The translations under genes and the position numbers were made by a program. DNA of 6,987 nt, from positions 1 to 6,987 of the forward strand of contig JBBRVP010000068.1 of assembly GCA_038246785.1 (NCBI GenBank), given 5' to 3'. Source of the stretch: JBBRVP01 sp038246785. GTDB taxonomy: Bacteria; Actinomycetota; Actinomycetes; Jiangellales; Jiangellaceae. How positions within the stretch are numbered: position 1 is the first letter of the stretch; the number at the start of each line of letters is the position of its first letter. Positions 5,590 through 6,987 of the stretch are shown here, piece by piece. The notes below the pieces were generated by a model. It was given only the letters and a program-made list of their open reading frames with translations, was not told the DNA's origin and did not search any database.

Positions 5590-6572
5590 CACAGAGCGCC
5601 CCGGCGCAGGTCGCCCGCCTGCTCGCGCTGCTGCCCTACCTGCTCGCCCACCCGGGAGCCCGCGTCGACGAGACCGCGCGGCTGTTCGAGATCAGCGAGG
5701 CCCAGCTGGTGAAGGACCTCAACGTGCTCTGGTTCTCCGGGCTGCCCGGGCTGTCGATGGGCGATTACATCGAGATCGACATGGAGGCCGTCGAGGGAGA
5801 GGGCGTCATCCGGGTCGGCAACGCCGACTACCTGTCGCGCCCGCTGCGCCTGAACCCCGACGAGGCCGTTGCGCTGCTCGTGGCCTTGCGCACCCTGGCG
5901 GCACTGCCCGGGGTGACGGACGGCGACGCGGTGGCGCGCACCATCCGCAAGCTCGAACGGGCCTCCGGGGCCGTCGCCGAGACGGCCCAGGCGGTGGCGG
6001 TGGAGGTCGAGAGCTGGTCGTTCCGGCCGGGCTCGCTCGAGCAGGCCACGGCCGCCGTCGGCCGCGCCCTGCGGGACGGTCGCCGCCTGCACCTGAGCTA
6101 CTGGGTTCCCGGACGTGACGAGACGACCGAACGCGACGTCGACCCGATGCGGCTGTTCCTCGACGAGGGGCGGCTCTACCTCGAGGGGTGGTGTCGGCTC
6201 GCGGACGACGTCCGGATATTCCGGCTCGACCGGGTGGCCGCAGCCAGCGTGCTCGACGTCGCCGCTGAGGTGCCCGCGCAGGCGCGACCGCGTGACCTGT
6301 CCGCCGGGCTGTTCCAGCCGTCGCCTGACGACCTCCTGGTGACCTTCGAGCTCGAGCCTGCCGGCCGCTGGGTCGCGGAGTACTACCCGTGCGAGTCGGT
6401 CGCCGAGCGCGGCGGCGGCGGCGTCACGGTCACGGTCCGCACTCCAGACCCCGCCTGGGCCCGCCGGCTCGCACTGCGGCTGGGGCCCTCCGGGCGGCTG
6501 GTCGCCCCGCCGGAGCTGGCCGAGCAGGTGCGCGAGCGGGCCCGCGCCGCGCTGGTGGCGTACGGGGGGTGA
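5586..6572 (+). CDS. pafC: WYL-domain transcriptional regulator PafC
   Basis: PafC is the partner of PafB in the heterodimeric DNA-damage activator. The 328-aa protein has an N-terminal HTH (about residues 5-80; VARLLALLPYLLAHPG, then VDETARLFEISEAQLVKDLNVLWFSGLPG, with the recognition region near 33-47). A helical linker follows (90-135). The WYL domain spans about 150-218 and carries GRRLHLSYWVPGRDE (165-179), EGRLYLEGWCRLADDVRIFRLDRV (194-217), with Leu197-Tyr198-Leu199 at the WYL position. Residues about 250-325 are the C-terminal WCX domain. The ATG overlaps the pafB stop by 4 nt (ATGA), so the two are translationally coupled, fitting equal amounts of two subunits; AGGCGG (5576-5581) may help re-initiation. 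The genes are separate here rather than fused. A repeat-rich spacer and an IS follow instead of an immediately adjacent tatA. Confidence 0.95.
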   Translation: MTQSAPAQVARLLALLPYLLAHPGARVDETARLFEISEAQLVKDLNVLWFSGLPGLSMGDYIEIDMEAVEGEGVIRVGNADYLSRPLRLNPDEAVALLVALRTLAALPGVTDGDAVARTIRKLERASGAVAETAQAVAVEVESWSFRPGSLEQATAAVGRALRDGRRLHLSYWVPGRDETTERDVDPMRLFLDEGRLYLEGWCRLADDVRIFRLDRVAAASVLDVAAEVPAQARPRDLSAGLFQPSPDDLLVTFELEPAGRWVAEYYPCESVAERGGGGVTVTVRTPDPAWARRLALRLGPSGRLVAPPELAEQVRERARAALVAYGG

Positions 6573-6598
6573 GACGCCATCGGCACGGTCCGCCGCCC

Positions 6599-6750
6599 GA
6601 GCATGCCCACGGCGAGCGGCCCCCTCTCGCCGGCCTCGAGCGTCCTCCTCCCGCCGGCCGCGGCCCTTGAGCGTCCCCCCCACTCCAGGCTCGAACGTTC
6701 TCCGCTGGCTGACCCCGGCCCCGAGCGTCCCCCTCCCGCCGACCGTCCCC
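6599..6750 (+). repeat. Degenerate GAGCGTCC tandem repeats in the spacer after pafC
   Basis: The 318 bp between pafC and the transposase start hold no credible gene. They contain a pyrimidine-rich array in which an octamer close to GAGCGTCC recurs at 6599 (GAGCATGC), 6614 (GAGCGGCC), 6638 (exact), 6669 (exact), 6693 (GAACGTTC) and 6723 (exact), then CCGTCCCC at 6743. Most copies are followed by a C/T-rich run. Spacings of the last four copies are 31, 24 and 30 bp. The array looks like a decayed tandem or dispersed intergenic repeat family. Reading frames crossing it are repetitive Pro/Arg strings and are not believed. Confidence 0.5.
6610..6632 (+). terminator. Possible terminator of pafBC
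   Basis: CGGCGAG (6610-6616) pairs with CTCGCCG (6626-6632) around a 9-nt loop, starting 38 bp after the pafC stop. The 7-bp GC-rich stem has no T-tract after it. It is the best hairpin I see directly downstream of the operon, but it overlaps the repeat array, so its function is uncertain. Confidence 0.35.
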
Positions 6751-6878
6751 ACTTTGCCCTCGCAAGCCTCACCGTTCCCATCAGCATCTCGTGCCCCAGC
6801 CCGCCGCGTTGATCTAGGAGAAGACCACGTTCTGTGCCGCTCTAAACGCAATACCGTTCAGTTAAGATGCCAACGGTG

Positions 6879-6884
6879 TAGTTT
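6879..6884 (+). promoter_or_regulatory. Candidate leaderless -10 box of the transposase
   Basis: TAGTTT fits TANNNT and ends 6 nt before the ATG at 6891, the same spacing as at pafA. It would lie inside the IS end, giving the transposase its own promoter. The GGTGG next to the ATG is too close to be a normal Shine-Dalgarno. Confidence 0.35.
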
Positions 6885-6890
6885 GGTGGC

Positions 6891-6987
6891 ATGCCGCGTG
6901 CTGGATGGAAGAAGCCGGAGACCGAGCGTCGCTTGTCGGATCTTGTGTCGGTGGGGGTGCTGACGCGGGTGTTCCCGCCGGAGCTGG
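6891..6987 (+). CDS. IS4-family transposase, N-terminal fragment (runs off window)
   Basis: Only the first 32 codons are visible: MPRAGWKKPETERRLSDLVS continuing with VGVLTRVFPPEL. This is the characteristic start of actinobacterial IS4-family transposases, which carry an IS4-type N-terminal domain before a DDE catalytic domain; the catalytic residues lie beyond the window. Codons such as CGT, GCT, GGA, TTG, GAT and CTT are less GC-biased than those of pafA or pafC, in keeping with recent transfer. The frame is intact as far as it can be read, so whether the element is active or truncated cannot be judged. It has the same orientation as pafBC, beginning 318 bp after pafC. Confidence 0.85.
   Translation, partial: MPRAGWKKPETERRLSDLVSVGVLTRVFPPEL

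Larger units (their letters stand above)
6849..6987 (+). mobile_element. Left end of an IS4-family insertion sequence (partial)
   Basis: From about 6849 the sequence becomes AT-richer and leads into a transposase start at 6891 that continues past the window. The segment ACCGTTCAGTTAAG (6853-6866) resembles the terminal sequence I recall upstream of actinobacterial IS4-type transposases, so the terminal inverted repeat probably begins within a few bases of 6849. An inner inverted repeat, ACCGTT (6853-6858) with AACGGT (6872-6877), may be a transposase-binding or hairpin site. The exact boundary and any target duplication cannot be set because the right end is outside the window. Confidence 0.7.

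Noticed and set aside
6693..6700. LexA/SOS box at GAACGTTC
   Set aside because: The actinobacterial SOS box needs GAAC and GTTC separated by 4 bp. Here they abut, and the site lies in a repeat array with no gene start close by.
6599..6750. CRISPR array
   Set aside because: The repeat units are about 8 bp and degenerate, spacing is irregular, and no cas gene is present.
5106..6851. 581-codon minus-strand open frame opposite pafB/pafC and the repeats
   Set aside because: It is antisense to two clear genes and low-complexity in the repeat region, with no family features.
6667..6963. Possible 98-aa protein across the repeats and IS end
   Set aside because: It crosses the IS boundary and reads the transposase in the wrong frame; the composition is repetitive Pro/Ser/Arg.

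Overview
The window is GC-rich chromosomal DNA from an actinobacterium (Actinomycetota). The evidence is strongly G/C-ending codons, GTG starts, several candidate leaderless genes with TANNNT -10 boxes, and a recognisable Pup-proteasome accessory locus (pafA, pafB, pafC). A genus cannot be fixed from sequence alone. Most of the window is ordinary, conserved core genome; the two ends are the accessory parts.

Layout. Bases 1-430 are AT-richer than the rest. They hold a strong inverted repeat (12-75) and an unrecognised 86-codon gene (164-424) that contains a TTA codon and has a helical-turn direct repeat just upstream. Bases 646-1056 encode a ChaB-family protein with a C-terminal Rho-N/SAP-like module. 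pafA (Pup ligase) follows at 1119-2480, probably leaderless. Next is an exported lipoprotein with an FKBP prolyl-isomerase domain plus a degenerate second copy of that domain (2576-3496). It converges, with only 4 bp between stop codons, on a DUF3866 gene on the minus strand (3501-4577). DUF3866 and pafB are divergent across 43 bp that hold two back-to-back -10 boxes inside one dyad. pafB (4621-5589) and pafC (5586-6572) overlap by 4 bp and are translationally coupled.

After pafC comes a 318-bp gene-free stretch with degenerate GAGCGTCC-type repeats. It is followed by the left end of an IS4-family insertion sequence whose transposase runs off the window at 6987. The tatA gene often found after pafC is not visible here.

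How the parts work together. PafA ligates the small modifier Pup to lysines of target proteins, marking them for the actinobacterial proteasome. PafB and PafC are WYL-domain regulators that act as a heterodimeric activator of LexA/RecA-independent DNA-damage genes. The lipoprotein FKBP and DUF3866 are common neighbours of this cluster without a proven role in it. The most useful observations are the compact divergent DUF3866/pafB promoter, the run of candidate leaderless starts, the duplicated FKBP fold with one arm apparently inactive, and the IS junction beside a repeat-rich intergenic region. I see no CRISPR, tRNA, rRNA or clearly new multi-gene system.
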